DNA of 64,000 nucleotides from Paenibacillus sedimenti (GCF_014534655.1 NZ_JACVVD010000003.1:1-64000); one strand, 5' to 3'. Numbered from the stretch's first letter, positions 52,026 to 61,990 are shown. The notes: generated from the letters alone by a model not told the origin. Program-made: numbers and translations.

Positions 52026-53030
52026 TTAACAAGAGTCCCGCATGATCAGCGCGGTTGGCAGCCTGTATTCTTTGCTTCCTGCGGACGGATTCTCTATCCG
52101 CTTCAGCATGATCTCCGCCGCTTTCACGCCGATCTCATAGGAAGGCTGGCGAATGACGGTCAGCGGCGGTGATGTGATCTGCGTCCAATCATAATCGTCG
52201 AATCCAATAACGGCTAATTCTGCCGGAATCTGAATCCGGCGCTCCTGTATATATCTCATGGCGCCCATCGTCAACACATTATTGGCGATGAACAGCGCTG
52301 TAATGTCATGCTCGGCAAGCAGCGCTTTGACGCCCTCGTACCCGCTCTCAAAGTTAGATTCGGCGACTTTTACGATGGATGGGTCCCAAGGAATGCCGTG
52401 ATCGGCCAATGCTTTCTGATAACCTTCATAACGTTCGTTGCTCGTCGTAATACCGAGCTCCCCCGTTAATAAACCGATTCGGCGATGCCCTTTGGCGATA
52501 AGCGTTTTCACGGCTTCATAAGCGCCTCCTAGTCCGTCAGCGAGCACACTGTCGCCGTTATACCCTGCCGGCTTGCGGTCAATGAACACAACCGGATAGT
52601 TGGAACGGACAATCTCGTTCAAATAACTGACATCCTCGGCGATGGAAGCGATGAAAAGCCCATCAATTAATTTGGAATTAAACAATTTGATTTGTTCCTG
52701 CTCATCTTCAATTTGTTCAGTCGTATTGTTGCTGAGCAGGAGATGATAGCCATGCTGTTTCAGCGTAAACTGAATGCCTTGCGCAACCATCATAAAAAAG
52801 AAATTCGATGTGTCCGAAGGAAGCACCGGTACGATTAAACCAATCGTATTGGACTTTTGACTGCGCAAGCTTCTGGCTGCCGAGTTAGGCCGGTAATCCA
52901 GCTCCTCCATCGCCTCGTATACTTTTCGCTTTATTTCGTCCGAAACATAGCGGGTGTTATTGATAACATGAGAAACCGTAGCTATGGAAACACCCGCATG
53001 TTCAGCGACTTGCTTAATGCCGGAACGCAT
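52026..53030 (-). CDS. LacI-family transcriptional regulator (334 aa)
   Basis: 334 residues. The N-terminal helix-turn-helix and hinge (IKQVAEHAGVSIATVSHVINNTRYVSDEIKRKVYEAMEELDYRPNSAARSLRSQ) are followed by a periplasmic-binding-like effector domain (TIGLIVPVLPSDTSNFFF...AVIGFDDYDWTQITSPPLTVIRQP). Bordering operators lie both upstream of itself (53059) and before the permease operon (51974), so autoregulation and control of the fructan transport genes are likely. The effector is probably a fructan breakdown sugar. Confidence 0.94.
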   Translation of the reverse strand: MRSGIKQVAEHAGVSIATVSHVINNTRYVSDEIKRKVYEAMEELDYRPNSAARSLRSQKSNTIGLIVPVLPSDTSNFFFMMVAQGIQFTLKQHGYHLLLSNNTTEQIEDEQEQIKLFNSKLIDGLFIASIAEDVSYLNEIVRSNYPVVFIDRKPAGYNGDSVLADGLGGAYEAVKTLIAKGHRRIGLLTGELGITTSNERYEGYQKALADHGIPWDPSIVKVAESNFESGYEGVKALLAEHDITALFIANNVLTMGAMRYIQERRIQIPAELAVIGFDDYDWTQITSPPLTVIRQPSYEIGVKAAEIMLKRIENPSAGSKEYRLPTALIMRDSC

Positions 53031-53058
53031 GATTTTCGACCCTCTTTTCTCAGAAAAA

Positions 53059-53072
53059 CGTTTACGTAACCG
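53059..53072. promoter_or_regulatory. LacI-type operator before its own gene
   Basis: CGTTTACGTAACCG, within AAAACGTTTACGTAACCGTTTTC, lies about 30 bp upstream of the LacI start codon and differs from the 51974 palindrome in one half-site. Confidence 0.75.
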
Positions 53073-53184
53073 TTTTCTTGATTATAGGATCGAAGCGGAG
53101 TTGTTGTCAAACACTTTTTTATAGTTCACATTCATGTCGACACTTGGCAAGAAAGAAGCGCACCAAGTGCGCCTGTTCCCTCTT

Positions 53185-54696
53185 TTATCGTGACGATGCT
53201 AAGTCCCATACGTCCAGACTGACCAATTTGGCGTTTCCCTTTTTAGAAAATAGTCTGATGCCGACACTCGCCGGATCCGGATAGATCCGGTTGGTGATTG
53301 TTTTAATACCGTTATTGGCAAACAGCTCTACGGAAGAACGGTCGATGAACATATGCAGCTTAAGGCATCCGTCCTCCATCGGATTCAATCGCACTTCACT
53401 CACGCCCGAATCACCAATCCCGGACAAGCTGCGGTCCATGGAGAGCTTGCGTTCGGTCATCGAGTACGCGACTTCTGTACGTTCTGCATCATCGTCCGAG
53501 CAGCGCAGCCAAAAGCCAAATTCAGCTACGCCTGACGCATCGGCGATGTCGAATACGGCGTTCATTTCGAGCGCATCTCCTGCAATGTCAGGAAGCGGAA
53601 CAACCGTATCCGCTGAGATATCCATCAACTCCAAGCGTCGATGCGTTCCACGCAGTGAGGTCAATTCTGCCACTGGCTCCATGAGCAAAGTGCCGTCTGC
53701 AGCAAGCTTCAGCTCACGGGGCAGCGTGAAAGCCCCCATCCAGCCGTGATCCTGCTCGGGCATCGTTGCCCCCCAAATATTCATCCAGCCTAACAAGATT
53801 CGCCTGCCATTTGCATCTTTGAATGTTTGCGGCGCATAGAAATCGAATCCGTAATCCAACCGCTCCGCTTGTTCGGCGATGAATTGACCCCGCTCGTAAT
53901 CCATCCGGCCGGACATATACATGGTTTTCGTCGCCCCCATGTTCATCGGGGAGATGATCAGGACATGTTTATTCTGATTACCGAGCGGAAACAAATCCGG
54001 ACACTCCCACATATCGCCCATCGTTCCATCGCTCTCTGCGGCGATACCGATATACGTCCAGTCTCGGAGGTCGTCCGCCTTGTATAGCAACGCTTTGCCT
54101 AGGCCGTCTTTGCCATAACCCATCACCAAGTACCAGCTACCTTCATGCATCCACACTTTCGGATCACGGAAACCGAAGCCGCCTTCTTCAGGCGGTGCAC
54201 TGATCACGGGATTCTCGTTTTTAACAAAGCTCACCCCGTCTGAGCTAGTAGCCATGCATTGCACTTCCATCGGAGTTCGCCCGTCGACATGCCCCGTATA
54301 GAAAAGAGTCAGCTTGCCATCGTGGTCGATGGCACTCCCGGACCAGCAGCCATAACCACCGCTCTCGCCCAAATCGTATGGTTCCGAAGGGGCGAGCGCA
54401 ATCGGGAGATGCTCCCAGTGGATGAGATCTTTACTTTTGGCGTGTCCCCAATGCATCGGACCCCATCTCGGTTCATACGGATAGTGCTGATAAAACGCAT
54501 GATATTCGCCTTTATAATGGACAAGGCCATTCGGATCGTTCATCCAGCCGGCTGGCGGCATCAAATGATAACGAAGCCTGAAACTCTCGTCAGTCAGGCC
54601 TGCGGCTAGCTGCCCCAGTGCCTTATTTGCTTGAAGGACTCGCTCTGCATGTATCCGTCTTACCGATTTATTATCCTGTTGGTTCACTTCCTCCAC
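53185..54696 (-). CDS. GH32 beta-fructosidase, intracellular (503 aa)
   Basis: No signal peptide. Motifs are GWMNDPNG (nucleophile Asp), WGHAKSKDLIHWEHLPIAL, FGFRDPKVWMHEG and MWECPDLFPLG (acid/base Glu), followed by a C-terminal beta-sandwich (GCLKLHMFIDRSSVELFANNG). Family-level prediction is hydrolysis of sucrose, sucrose-6-phosphate or imported fructo-oligosaccharides. It follows two sugar permeases with a short gap, so it probably belongs to the transport operon that starts at 63392. Confidence 0.95.
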   Translation of the reverse strand: MEEVNQQDNKSVRRIHAERVLQANKALGQLAAGLTDESFRLRYHLMPPAGWMNDPNGLVHYKGEYHAFYQHYPYEPRWGPMHWGHAKSKDLIHWEHLPIALAPSEPYDLGESGGYGCWSGSAIDHDGKLTLFYTGHVDGRTPMEVQCMATSSDGVSFVKNENPVISAPPEEGGFGFRDPKVWMHEGSWYLVMGYGKDGLGKALLYKADDLRDWTYIGIAAESDGTMGDMWECPDLFPLGNQNKHVLIISPMNMGATKTMYMSGRMDYERGQFIAEQAERLDYGFDFYAPQTFKDANGRRILLGWMNIWGATMPEQDHGWMGAFTLPRELKLAADGTLLMEPVAELTSLRGTHRRLELMDISADTVVPLPDIAGDALEMNAVFDIADASGVAEFGFWLRCSDDDAERTEVAYSMTERKLSMDRSLSGIGDSGVSEVRLNPMEDGCLKLHMFIDRSSVELFANNGIKTITNRIYPDPASVGIRLFSKKGNAKLVSLDVWDLASSR

Positions 54697-54733
54697 ACCT
54701 TTCCTGCATCTTCTGTTTTCCTTTCTTTGGCTA

Positions 54734-55573
54734 TCAGCCCTTGATCCCGGACATCGTAATGCCTTGAATGTAATAGCGCTGCAAGAACAAGAACAAGAAC
54801 AAAATCGGCACCGTCGACAGCGTGTTCGCCGCCAGTACTTTTGACCAATCCGTCCCTTCGGTCGAAGAAAACGCGGATATCGCCACTTGGATCATCTGCA
54901 TTTTCTGATCGTTAATGACGATCAGCGGCCATAAATATGAATCCCAGTTACCGAGGAACGTCATCAATCCTAGCGTGATTAAAGCCGGAACAGCAGCGGG
55001 CAACACGATGGAGATAAACGTGCGAGGCAGACCAGCCCCGTCGATTCGCGCCGCCTCTATCATTTCGTTCGGAATTTCCGCGAAAAACTGCCGCAGCATA
55101 AAGATTCCGAAAACGGACAGCATCGAAGGAACAATCAGTGCCTTATAGGAATTAAGCCAGCCTAGATCATGCATCAGCAAATAGTTCGGTACGAGCGTTA
55201 CCTCAGCCGGGATGATCATCGCGGACATAAACAATGCAAACAATGCCGGCTTAATGCGAAACCGCAGCTTGGCAAATGCAAAAGCCGCCATCGAGTTGAT
55301 CAGCAGCACCATCACTGTGACTGCGGATGCAACGACGAACGTGTTGCCGATATAGCGCAAGAACGGGTTCCTCTCGCTGAATATAACGTTATGAAAATTT
55401 CGCAATGTCAGCTCGACGGGAACAAGCAAATGAATGTTCAGCGTCGACGTGTACTTGAATAATTCTTGATACGGACGCAATGAGCCGGTGACCATCCATA
55501 GGATAGGTCCGACAGAGATGACGGCAATAATGACCATCAGCAGCATTTTTAAAAAAGCAAGCGATTTATTCAA
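54734..55573 (-). CDS. ABC sugar permease, MalG type (279 aa)
   Basis: Six spans. I start it at a TTG ending at 55573 (LNKSLAFLK), eight bases after AGGAGGGG; an ATG at 55603 lies inside the upstream gene's last codons. The EAA loop is EMIEAARIDGAGLPRTFISIVLPAAVPALI. It ends QGITMSGIKG. It partners the permease at 55587 and the solute-binding protein at 62037. Confidence 0.92.
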   Translation of the reverse strand: MNKSLAFLKMLLMVIIAVISVGPILWMVTGSLRPYQELFKYTSTLNIHLLVPVELTLRNFHNVIFSERNPFLRYIGNTFVVASAVTVMVLLINSMAAFAFAKLRFRIKPALFALFMSAMIIPAEVTLVPNYLLMHDLGWLNSYKALIVPSMLSVFGIFMLRQFFAEIPNEMIEAARIDGAGLPRTFISIVLPAAVPALITLGLMTFLGNWDSYLWPLIVINDQKMQMIQVAISAFSSTEGTDWSKVLAANTLSTVPILFLFLFLQRYYIQGITMSGIKG

Positions 55574-55586
55574 ATGTAGTCCCCTC

Positions 55587-56495
55587 CTATTCATCCTTCT
55601 CATTGTCGAATAGCTTCATCTGCACCAAAGAAATGATCAGCACGATCGCGAATAAAATGAATGCCGCAGCGGTCGCATAGCCCATTCGCATTTGCTGAAA
55701 GGCGAGCTTGTAAATATAGAACACGACAGTTTCCGTAGAGCTGTTCGGACCACCATTGGTCAATACGAACACGAGACCGGACAGCTTGATCGCATCGATC
55801 GTCGTCATGATGACGACAAAAGCGGTCGTTCGTTTCAATAGCGGCAGCGTGATTTTGAAAAATTGCTGCAGCTTGGAGGCTCCGTCAACTTTGGCCGCTT
55901 CATACAGATCGGGGGAAATGTTATTCAAGCCGGCCAAGAAAATAATCATGAAGAATCCCGCCGCTTTCCAGATTCCCAAGATGATGATGCCGTTCATGGC
56001 CGTCTCCGGATTCGACAAAAAATTCGTTAGCGGCAAATGCAAGGCTTTGAGCACACTGTTCAGCAAACCGAACTCTTTGTTGTAAATCAGTTTAAAAACG
56101 GTGGCCGCCACCGCTGTCGAAATGACGACAGGAATAAAATACAGCGTCCGGAACAACCCGCTTGCCGCCGTTTTTTTCTGGATCAGCAGCGCCAGCCCGA
56201 GCGCAATGCTCGTTTGAATCGGAATGACGATGACGGCGAAATAAAACGAATGCTTCAGGCTGTTCAAAAACGAACGGTCTGTCAGCAGGCCCGTATAGTT
56301 GTCGAGTCCTACGAAGACGTCGCCGGAGCCGACTAACGAGTAATTTTTGAAGCTGATCATAAACGCCTGAATCATCGGGTAGAACACAAAGACAAGCAGC
56401 AATGCCAAAGCTGGAAAAACAAACCAGAATGCGGTGACCTGCTCATGTTTGCGGAAACTTTGCGACGATTTTTTTCTGTGTATCGCAGAATTCAT
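55587..56495 (-). CDS. ABC sugar permease, MalF type (302 aa)
   Basis: Six spans. Start at the ATG ending at 56495 (MNSAIHRKKSSQSF), with GGAGAGAG upstream. AFWFVFPALALLLVFVFYPMIQAFMISFKNYSL is the first span and periplasmic entry, and the EAA loop is DLYEAAKVDGASKLQQFFKITLPLLKRTTAF. It forms the membrane channel with the downstream permease. Confidence 0.93.
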   Translation of the reverse strand: MNSAIHRKKSSQSFRKHEQVTAFWFVFPALALLLVFVFYPMIQAFMISFKNYSLVGSGDVFVGLDNYTGLLTDRSFLNSLKHSFYFAVIVIPIQTSIALGLALLIQKKTAASGLFRTLYFIPVVISTAVAATVFKLIYNKEFGLLNSVLKALHLPLTNFLSNPETAMNGIIILGIWKAAGFFMIIFLAGLNNISPDLYEAAKVDGASKLQQFFKITLPLLKRTTAFVVIMTTIDAIKLSGLVFVLTNGGPNSSTETVVFYIYKLAFQQMRMGYATAAAFILFAIVLIISLVQMKLFDNEKDE

Positions 56496-56516
56496 GGTCT
56501 CTCTCTCCAATCCGCT

Positions 56517-58364
56517 TTATTTGTTCTCAAAAACAAACACGTCCACAGTCGTCAAAGCGCTGCCATCGGCGCTTACCGCTGTGATCTCCGCTTCTCCGGC
56601 TTTTACACCGGTCACCTTCGCTCCAGAACTGCTCGTTTCAACGCTCGCGATGGATTCATCACTGGATTCCCATCTGATCGATTGCGGTGCGCTGAGTGGA
56701 ATGACGGATGCCACGATGCTCTCACTGCCGTCTACAGGCACGTCAAGAACGTCCTTATCCAGCGTAATTCGCTGCGGCTTCAGGCCGTCTGGATCTTCAT
56801 CTCGCCATATCGTTCGCATCGGATAATAACGCGCATAACCCAAGGTAACGCCGCCGCCGACACTACTCAGCTCCAATCCATTGCTGGTCGGCTGGGGGAA
56901 CATAATCATCGATAGCACGACCTCGCCGTCATTCGCGAATACTTCCACACTGGATTCATCGACGAAGACATGAAGCTTGATTCTGTTGCCTTGCAGCGTG
57001 AGCGGCGCGAATACTTGTTCCGCGAACCCTTTCTCGAACGTTGTAACGCCCGAACGTGTCCTGTCCAAAGTAAGCTGAGCGTTCTTGGTGTTGTAGCGAA
57101 TGACAGTCTCTTGCTCGCTGCCTTTTCTTACTTTCAGCGCCAATTCGGCATCCTGCTGCACGGTGAACTCCGTTTCCAGCTCATAAGAAGTTCCTTTTAT
57201 GCCTTCAAACGGATTGTTGCCGGAACCTGCAGAAAGCTCCTGTTTGGCGAAAATCATCGGCTTGCCGCGAAGTGCCTGCAATTCCTTGACCGGCTCCTGG
57301 ATCATACGAAGTCCTTGACCAGGAATGTTTCTAAGTCTGAGCTCCCGGGGAATCGACATATTTCCTTTCCACGCGCCGGTTGGCATCGCGAACGGATAGC
57401 GCCAGTTGGACATCCAGCCAAGCCATATCCGGCGTCCGTCCTTAGCCGGAATATCGGAGTAGGACACCGCCGCATAAAAATCTTTGCCGTAGTCGGTCCA
57501 CAGCACATCAGACGGCTTATTCTCATTCGTAAATGTCTTCCCATCAAATGAACCGATGAAATATTGGGCCGTAGAACCCTTTGTTGTCGGGTTGCTGCCG
57601 ATGCTGACCGCAAGCACCCATTTCTTCTTATTCGTTCCCTCAATCGGAAGCTCGAATAAATCCGGACATTCCCAGACGGCCGCGTGAGAGCCTTGATCTT
57701 GTCCAAACTCGCTCGTCATTTGCCACTTCTTCAAATCGGGCGACGTATAAAAATGAATCCGCTTGTCAACGGAAACAACCATCACCCATGCGCGGCTGGG
57801 CTCGTGCCAGATCACTTTGGGATCTCTGAAATCCTTCAGTCCCGGATTCGGAATGACCGGATTCCCCTCGTATTTGGTCCACGTTCTCCCCTTGTCGGAG
57901 CTGTAAGCGATGCTTTGAGATTGGACGCCGTTCTTAAAATGGGTGAAAATCGCCACCAATCCGGCTTTTCCGCCAAAAAATCCGCTCGTGTCTTTCCAGT
58001 CCACTACCGCGCTGCCGGACCAAATCTCTCCGAGCGGATCCCGGGCAAGCGCCACGGGCAGATGCTCCCAATGCGTGAGATCTTGGCTGACCGCATGACC
58101 CCATTGACCGCTATTTTGATAAAACTGGTGATACTCGCCTTCAAAGTAAACCATCCCGTTCGGATCGCTCATATTACCGGATGGCGGGGACAAGTGATAC
58201 TGCGGACGATATTTCTCCGTGTAGTAATTCGGATCGCTGTTATACACAAAACTCACCGCCTTTTGTTGATCCTTCCCCTGATTCAGAGCCAGGCAGGCAA
58301 GGCCAATTCCAACTAGCACTACTGCGGATGAACCGGCAATCAATAGCCTTGGTGTTATCTTCAT
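56517..58364 (-). CDS. Secreted GH32 levanase/exo-inulinase with C-terminal Big2 domain (615 aa)
   Basis: An N-terminal hydrophobic segment (LLIAGSSAVVLVGIGLACLAL) acts as a signal or membrane anchor. The GH32 domain starts at about 50 with NMSDPNG (nucleophile Asp), WGHAVSQDLTHWEHLPVAL, LKDFRDPKVIWHEP and VWECPDLFELP. The beta-sandwich ends near 500, and residues about 530-615 form a bacterial Ig-like (Big2) domain (QRITLDKDVLDVPVDGSESIVASVIPLSAPQSIRWESSDESIASV). SacC-like enzymes of this layout cut levan or inulin outside the cell. SD GGAGG. It is placed between the YesN and permease genes. Confidence 0.94.
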   Translation of the reverse strand: MKITPRLLIAGSSAVVLVGIGLACLALNQGKDQQKAVSFVYNSDPNYYTEKYRPQYHLSPPSGNMSDPNGMVYFEGEYHQFYQNSGQWGHAVSQDLTHWEHLPVALARDPLGEIWSGSAVVDWKDTSGFFGGKAGLVAIFTHFKNGVQSQSIAYSSDKGRTWTKYEGNPVIPNPGLKDFRDPKVIWHEPSRAWVMVVSVDKRIHFYTSPDLKKWQMTSEFGQDQGSHAAVWECPDLFELPIEGTNKKKWVLAVSIGSNPTTKGSTAQYFIGSFDGKTFTNENKPSDVLWTDYGKDFYAAVSYSDIPAKDGRRIWLGWMSNWRYPFAMPTGAWKGNMSIPRELRLRNIPGQGLRMIQEPVKELQALRGKPMIFAKQELSAGSGNNPFEGIKGTSYELETEFTVQQDAELALKVRKGSEQETVIRYNTKNAQLTLDRTRSGVTTFEKGFAEQVFAPLTLQGNRIKLHVFVDESSVEVFANDGEVVLSMIMFPQPTSNGLELSSVGGGVTLGYARYYPMRTIWRDEDPDGLKPQRITLDKDVLDVPVDGSESIVASVIPLSAPQSIRWESSDESIASVETSSSGAKVTGVKAGEAEITAVSADGSALTTVDVFVFENK

Positions 58365-58460
58365 AAAGCCTCCATCAAGCGTATTGTAACGCTATTATAC
58401 CGAAGCGGCGCTGACAATCATTTCACTTTGCTCGTTAGTTATGTTTCAAAATCTTTGCAT
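58365..58460 (-). promoter_or_regulatory. Levanase promoter region
   Basis: On the minus strand a TATAAT box sits about 30 bases before the levanase start, with no good -35 at 17 bp. A weak -35 suits activation by the AraC-type regulator encoded just upstream. Confidence 0.35.
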
Positions 58461-58461
58461 G

Positions 58462-58490
58462 AAAAAAGCCCTCTGCATCCGCAGTGGGCT
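58462..58490 (-). terminator. Terminator after the YesN-type regulator gene
   Basis: AGCCC-CTGC pairs with GCAG-GGGCT around ATCC, with a TTTTTT tract on the minus strand (58466-58462). It separates the two-component genes from the levanase transcript. Confidence 0.85.
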
Positions 58491-58506
58491 CTTCCAACAT
58501 GAAAAA

Positions 58507-60132
58507 TTATTGGGAAAGGAGAAACTGTTCCCGGTACTCTTTGGGGCTTTTGCCGTAACTTTTTTTGAACGCCGTACTGAAATAACTTGAACTTGAGTAC
58601 CCGACTAGCGTAGCGATATCCGTTAGTTTTAGTACATTTTCTTCAAGCAGCGCCGCGGCTTTGGTTAACCTCAATTTCGTTACATAATCGCTGAAGGTTA
58701 CACCTGTGCTTTGCTTAAACAAACCTGACAAATACGTCTCGTTCAGATGGAACATATCGGCAAGTGATGACAATGTCAGTTCATAGGAGAAGTTCTCATC
58801 AATATACTTGACTATCGCTTCCACCATATGCTGTCCGCTGGAAAACCGGGTTCTCTTCACCTCGTTCATCACCAATTCGGCCATCTCGTAGAGCTGTTCC
58901 AACACCTGCTCTCTGGATTGATAGTCGCGAACGGTCATTTGGCAATTCCATAAGTAAGTTTGCAGCGAAGTATCGCCGAACTGAAACTTTTTGGCGATCG
59001 CATTGAACATCAAAATGATTCTAAGCGACAGGAAGGTGAAAACAAACATAGGCGTATCCATTTCCGACGAAAATATCTCCTGCAGCTTCTTCGTGAATGA
59101 TTTCATATCCAAATTTTCAATCGTCTGCATCAGCTTTTTTTCCGCTTCCGGCGAAAAAGCATGAGTAAGTTCCAGTACGCGGGTATTCGGTTGAAAATGA
59201 TCGTTATGAACAGTGCCTTGACTCCAGGCCAGCATGCTTGAAGCATATCCGTTCTTCAGCAGTCTGAGGCCGTTAATCGGTTCACCGATTCCAAACACAC
59301 TATCCACCTTCAAGTAACTTTTGATATAACGTTTCAGGTCGCGGACGAACGTTTCGATGAATCGCTCATGCCCTTTGGCGTCCTCAATCACGATCAGGAA
59401 ATGCATCATCGATGGATGACTAATCTCATAGAACGGAAACACTTGCTGCCATTTCTGAGCGGTCTCCCGGCATAACATTTGAAAAGCCAAATACAGCAAG
59501 TCCTTCCTTTCGCTCCAATCCTCAAGCCTGCCTTGCGGAATTCTCATTTCGACCGTTACAAACTGGGCATGCAGATCATCTTGGGCCAATGCGGAAAGCT
59601 GGAGCTGCTGCATGCGCTCCTTCACTGCCGGTACGCTAAACCACTCATTTTTGACCAATTGCCAGATTAAGTGTTCCTGCATGACCTGCAGAAGCTCATT
59701 ATTTTTGATCACTTCCAGCTCCTGTTTATGTGCCAGATGTTTATCAGCTTCCAATTCCGCGGCAAGCTTGGCCAGCAAAGCAATTAACTCGCTGCGGACT
59801 ACAGGCTTTAACAAATAATCTTTCACGCCCAGTTGAATCGCTGACTTCATATATTCAAAATCGGAATATCCGGAAAGCACAATCATCTTCAGCTGCGGAT
59901 ATTGTTCTTTGCAAGCTTGAATGAAAGCAATGCCATCCATCTGGGGCATCCGGATATCCGTGATGACTAAGTCCGGAAGCGACCCGTCGTCAAGCAGCTG
60001 GAGAGCTTCATTCCCGTTTGAAGCTTCCGATTCAATGACATACCCCGCCTGCTCCCAATCAATCTTGGCTTTGATGCTGTTCCGAACGCCGACTTCATCA
60101 TCAACCAGCATCACACGATACATGTATGTCAA
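58507..60132 (-). CDS. YesN-type response regulator, AraC family (541 aa)
   Basis: The receiver domain (1-120) contains the acidic pocket and phosphoacceptor Asp in DLVITDIRMPQMDG. A central helical region of about 300 residues follows. Two AraC helix-turn-helix motifs lie at the C-terminus (about 440-541: LTLSSLADMFHLNETYLSGLFKQSTG; LTDIATLVGYSSSSYFSTAFKKSYGKSPKEYREQ). Paired with the histidine kinase whose gene overlaps it, it probably activates levan utilisation genes in response to sugar. Confidence 0.94.
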   Translation of the reverse strand: MTYMYRVMLVDDEVGVRNSIKAKIDWEQAGYVIESEASNGNEALQLLDDGSLPDLVITDIRMPQMDGIAFIQACKEQYPQLKMIVLSGYSDFEYMKSAIQLGVKDYLLKPVVRSELIALLAKLAAELEADKHLAHKQELEVIKNNELLQVMQEHLIWQLVKNEWFSVPAVKERMQQLQLSALAQDDLHAQFVTVEMRIPQGRLEDWSERKDLLYLAFQMLCRETAQKWQQVFPFYEISHPSMMHFLIVIEDAKGHERFIETFVRDLKRYIKSYLKVDSVFGIGEPINGLRLLKNGYASSMLAWSQGTVHNDHFQPNTRVLELTHAFSPEAEKKLMQTIENLDMKSFTKKLQEIFSSEMDTPMFVFTFLSLRIILMFNAIAKKFQFGDTSLQTYLWNCQMTVRDYQSREQVLEQLYEMAELVMNEVKRTRFSSGQHMVEAIVKYIDENFSYELTLSSLADMFHLNETYLSGLFKQSTGVTFSDYVTKLRLTKAAALLEENVLKLTDIATLVGYSSSSYFSTAFKKSYGKSPKEYREQFLLSQ

Positions 60133-61910
60133 CTCCTTATTAGTGGTAGTTCTAATATGATCTCCGTACCTTCGCCGATCCTGGAGTTTAAGTGCAACTT
60201 AAATTGTTGGCCATAGTTTAACCTGCACCGCGAGAGCACATTACGAAGTCCGATGCTTTGACCCTCACTGCTAAGAACTGCGACGGAATCATCGTTCTTG
60301 CCCTCGGCCAGCAAATCTTCGATCAGCTCCGGCGACATGCCGATGCCATTATCCTTCACAGTCAATAATAGACGCTCGTCTTGCACTTGCGACCTGATCA
60401 CAACTCGCGCTACGCCATCTTTCTCCAGACTGTATTTCACCGCATTCTCGACAAGCGGCTGCAAAATGAATTTGGCGATCATATACCTTCCAGCAAAAGG
60501 GTCCTCTTCGATAGTTAAACTTAATCTTTCCTCATACCGTAACTTTAAAATGAACAAAAAATCCCGTATATACGCTAACTCTTCAGCTACTTGAACCAGA
60601 TCGCTGCCCAGGTTAAGCGAATAACGCATCATTTTTCCGAGTGATTCCGTGGCGTCCATGACGAGATCTTCCCGCTTCTTTGCGGCAAGACCGCTGATGA
60701 TTTCAAGCGAATTGTTGTAAAAATGAGGATTAATTTGCAACAACAGCGCCTTATACTCCGCATTTTTTCTCCGCAAGTTTGTTTCGAATTCCGTTTCAAT
60801 CAAATATCGGAGCCGGTGCGTCATCTGTTCGAATACGCCGGTCACATAGCTGACTTCACTATGTCCCTTTTTCACTTTCGGCATAAACTGCAGCGCTTGA
60901 TTGAATTCTCCGCGCCTCACGTGCTTCATCGCCTTGGCCATCGCACTGAGCGGCTTCGTAATGCCTGCCGACAGCCAAAACGCAGCAACCATCGCAAGAA
61001 CAAGCAGCGCAACCGTGACAATGAGCATCGTCTGGCGAATGTGCGTTATTTTCTCATAGAGCTCCTGCTCAGGAACCGTGCCGATTATCGTCCAGTCTTG
61101 CGCAGGCAGTTTTCGAAAAAAGAGCAAATAAGAATCGCCATTCTGTTGAATCGGAAAAATGCCGCTTATCTCACTGCCAAAATGGGTGTCGATCTCGCTT
61201 AAACCGTTTTTCAACAGTTGTGCATCATCAGCCATGTCCTGATTAAGTACACTTCGTCCATCGCTTGTGAGTAAGACAACTTTGCCCGTCTCTCCGAACC
61301 GAATTTTTTCGATCGTTGAGCGCAGTAATGAAGTCGGGTAATTAATCTTGATAAATCCGACATTTTGTAACGATTGGAGATGCACCAGCGGGAAGACGAA
61401 GCTGTTCACAAATCGAGATCGCATGATTTCATCAGGCTGATCGATGTCTTTGTGTGCGGTGGTCCATCGTTTATTATGCTGCTTGAATTCAGCGAACCAT
61501 TCGCTGCCCGTATAGGTTTTATCCTGCGTCCATAAGCCGCCGGCATCCCTGGCAAACGCACTGATCGATATGCCATTGGAATTGTTGATCGCATAGGAAG
61601 AAAAAAACTCGCGTAATCTTTGCTTCGATAAAACCCGCTCCTGAATCGTATTATCTGCATTCAAATGAACCGCAAGCCACTCCTGTGTCGAACGGCTGCT
61701 AATCACTTGATTGCCCGTATCTTCTACCTGTGTCAGCAGCGTAATGACATGTGACGCAAACTGGTCTATGGTTTGTGTAGTCGAAGATTCAATCGACACT
61801 TTGATGATTTTCGTTGATTCTTTGCTGAGAATATAAGCTAAAGCTGCGAATGGGATGATAAGCAATATAGAGAAAATCGCCAATAAGCGGCTTCGCAATG
61901 AGAAAAACAC
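60129..61910 (-). CDS. YesM-type sensor histidine kinase (593 aa)
   Basis: Two membrane spans (about 8-28 and 295-315) flank an extracellular sensor of about 270 residues; a HAMP domain follows (SAGITKPLSAMAKAMKHVRRGEF). The phosphoacceptor His lies in LLLQINPHFYNNSLEII, and the ATPase N-box/G-box in QPLVENAVKYSL and VKDNGIGMSPELI. Overlaps the YesN gene. The extracellular domain may sense a levan product, directly or through the binding protein. Confidence 0.94.
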   Translation of the reverse strand: MFFSLRSRLLAIFSILLIIPFAALAYILSKESTKIIKVSIESSTTQTIDQFASHVITLLTQVEDTGNQVISSRSTQEWLAVHLNADNTIQERVLSKQRLREFFSSYAINNSNGISISAFARDAGGLWTQDKTYTGSEWFAEFKQHNKRWTTAHKDIDQPDEIMRSRFVNSFVFPLVHLQSLQNVGFIKINYPTSLLRSTIEKIRFGETGKVVLLTSDGRSVLNQDMADDAQLLKNGLSEIDTHFGSEISGIFPIQQNGDSYLLFFRKLPAQDWTIIGTVPEQELYEKITHIRQTMLIVTVALLVLAMVAAFWLSAGITKPLSAMAKAMKHVRRGEFNQALQFMPKVKKGHSEVSYVTGVFEQMTHRLRYLIETEFETNLRRKNAEYKALLLQINPHFYNNSLEIISGLAAKKREDLVMDATESLGKMMRYSLNLGSDLVQVAEELAYIRDFLFILKLRYEERLSLTIEEDPFAGRYMIAKFILQPLVENAVKYSLEKDGVARVVIRSQVQDERLLLTVKDNGIGMSPELIEDLLAEGKNDDSVAVLSSEGQSIGLRNVLSRCRLNYGQQFKLHLNSRIGEGTEIILELPLIRS

Positions 61911-61990
61911 ACATTCACCTCCAGTGTCGACATCAGACTGTCAATTTGCATCTATCATAAACGCATAAGTATTAGCTAAACAATGCTAAA

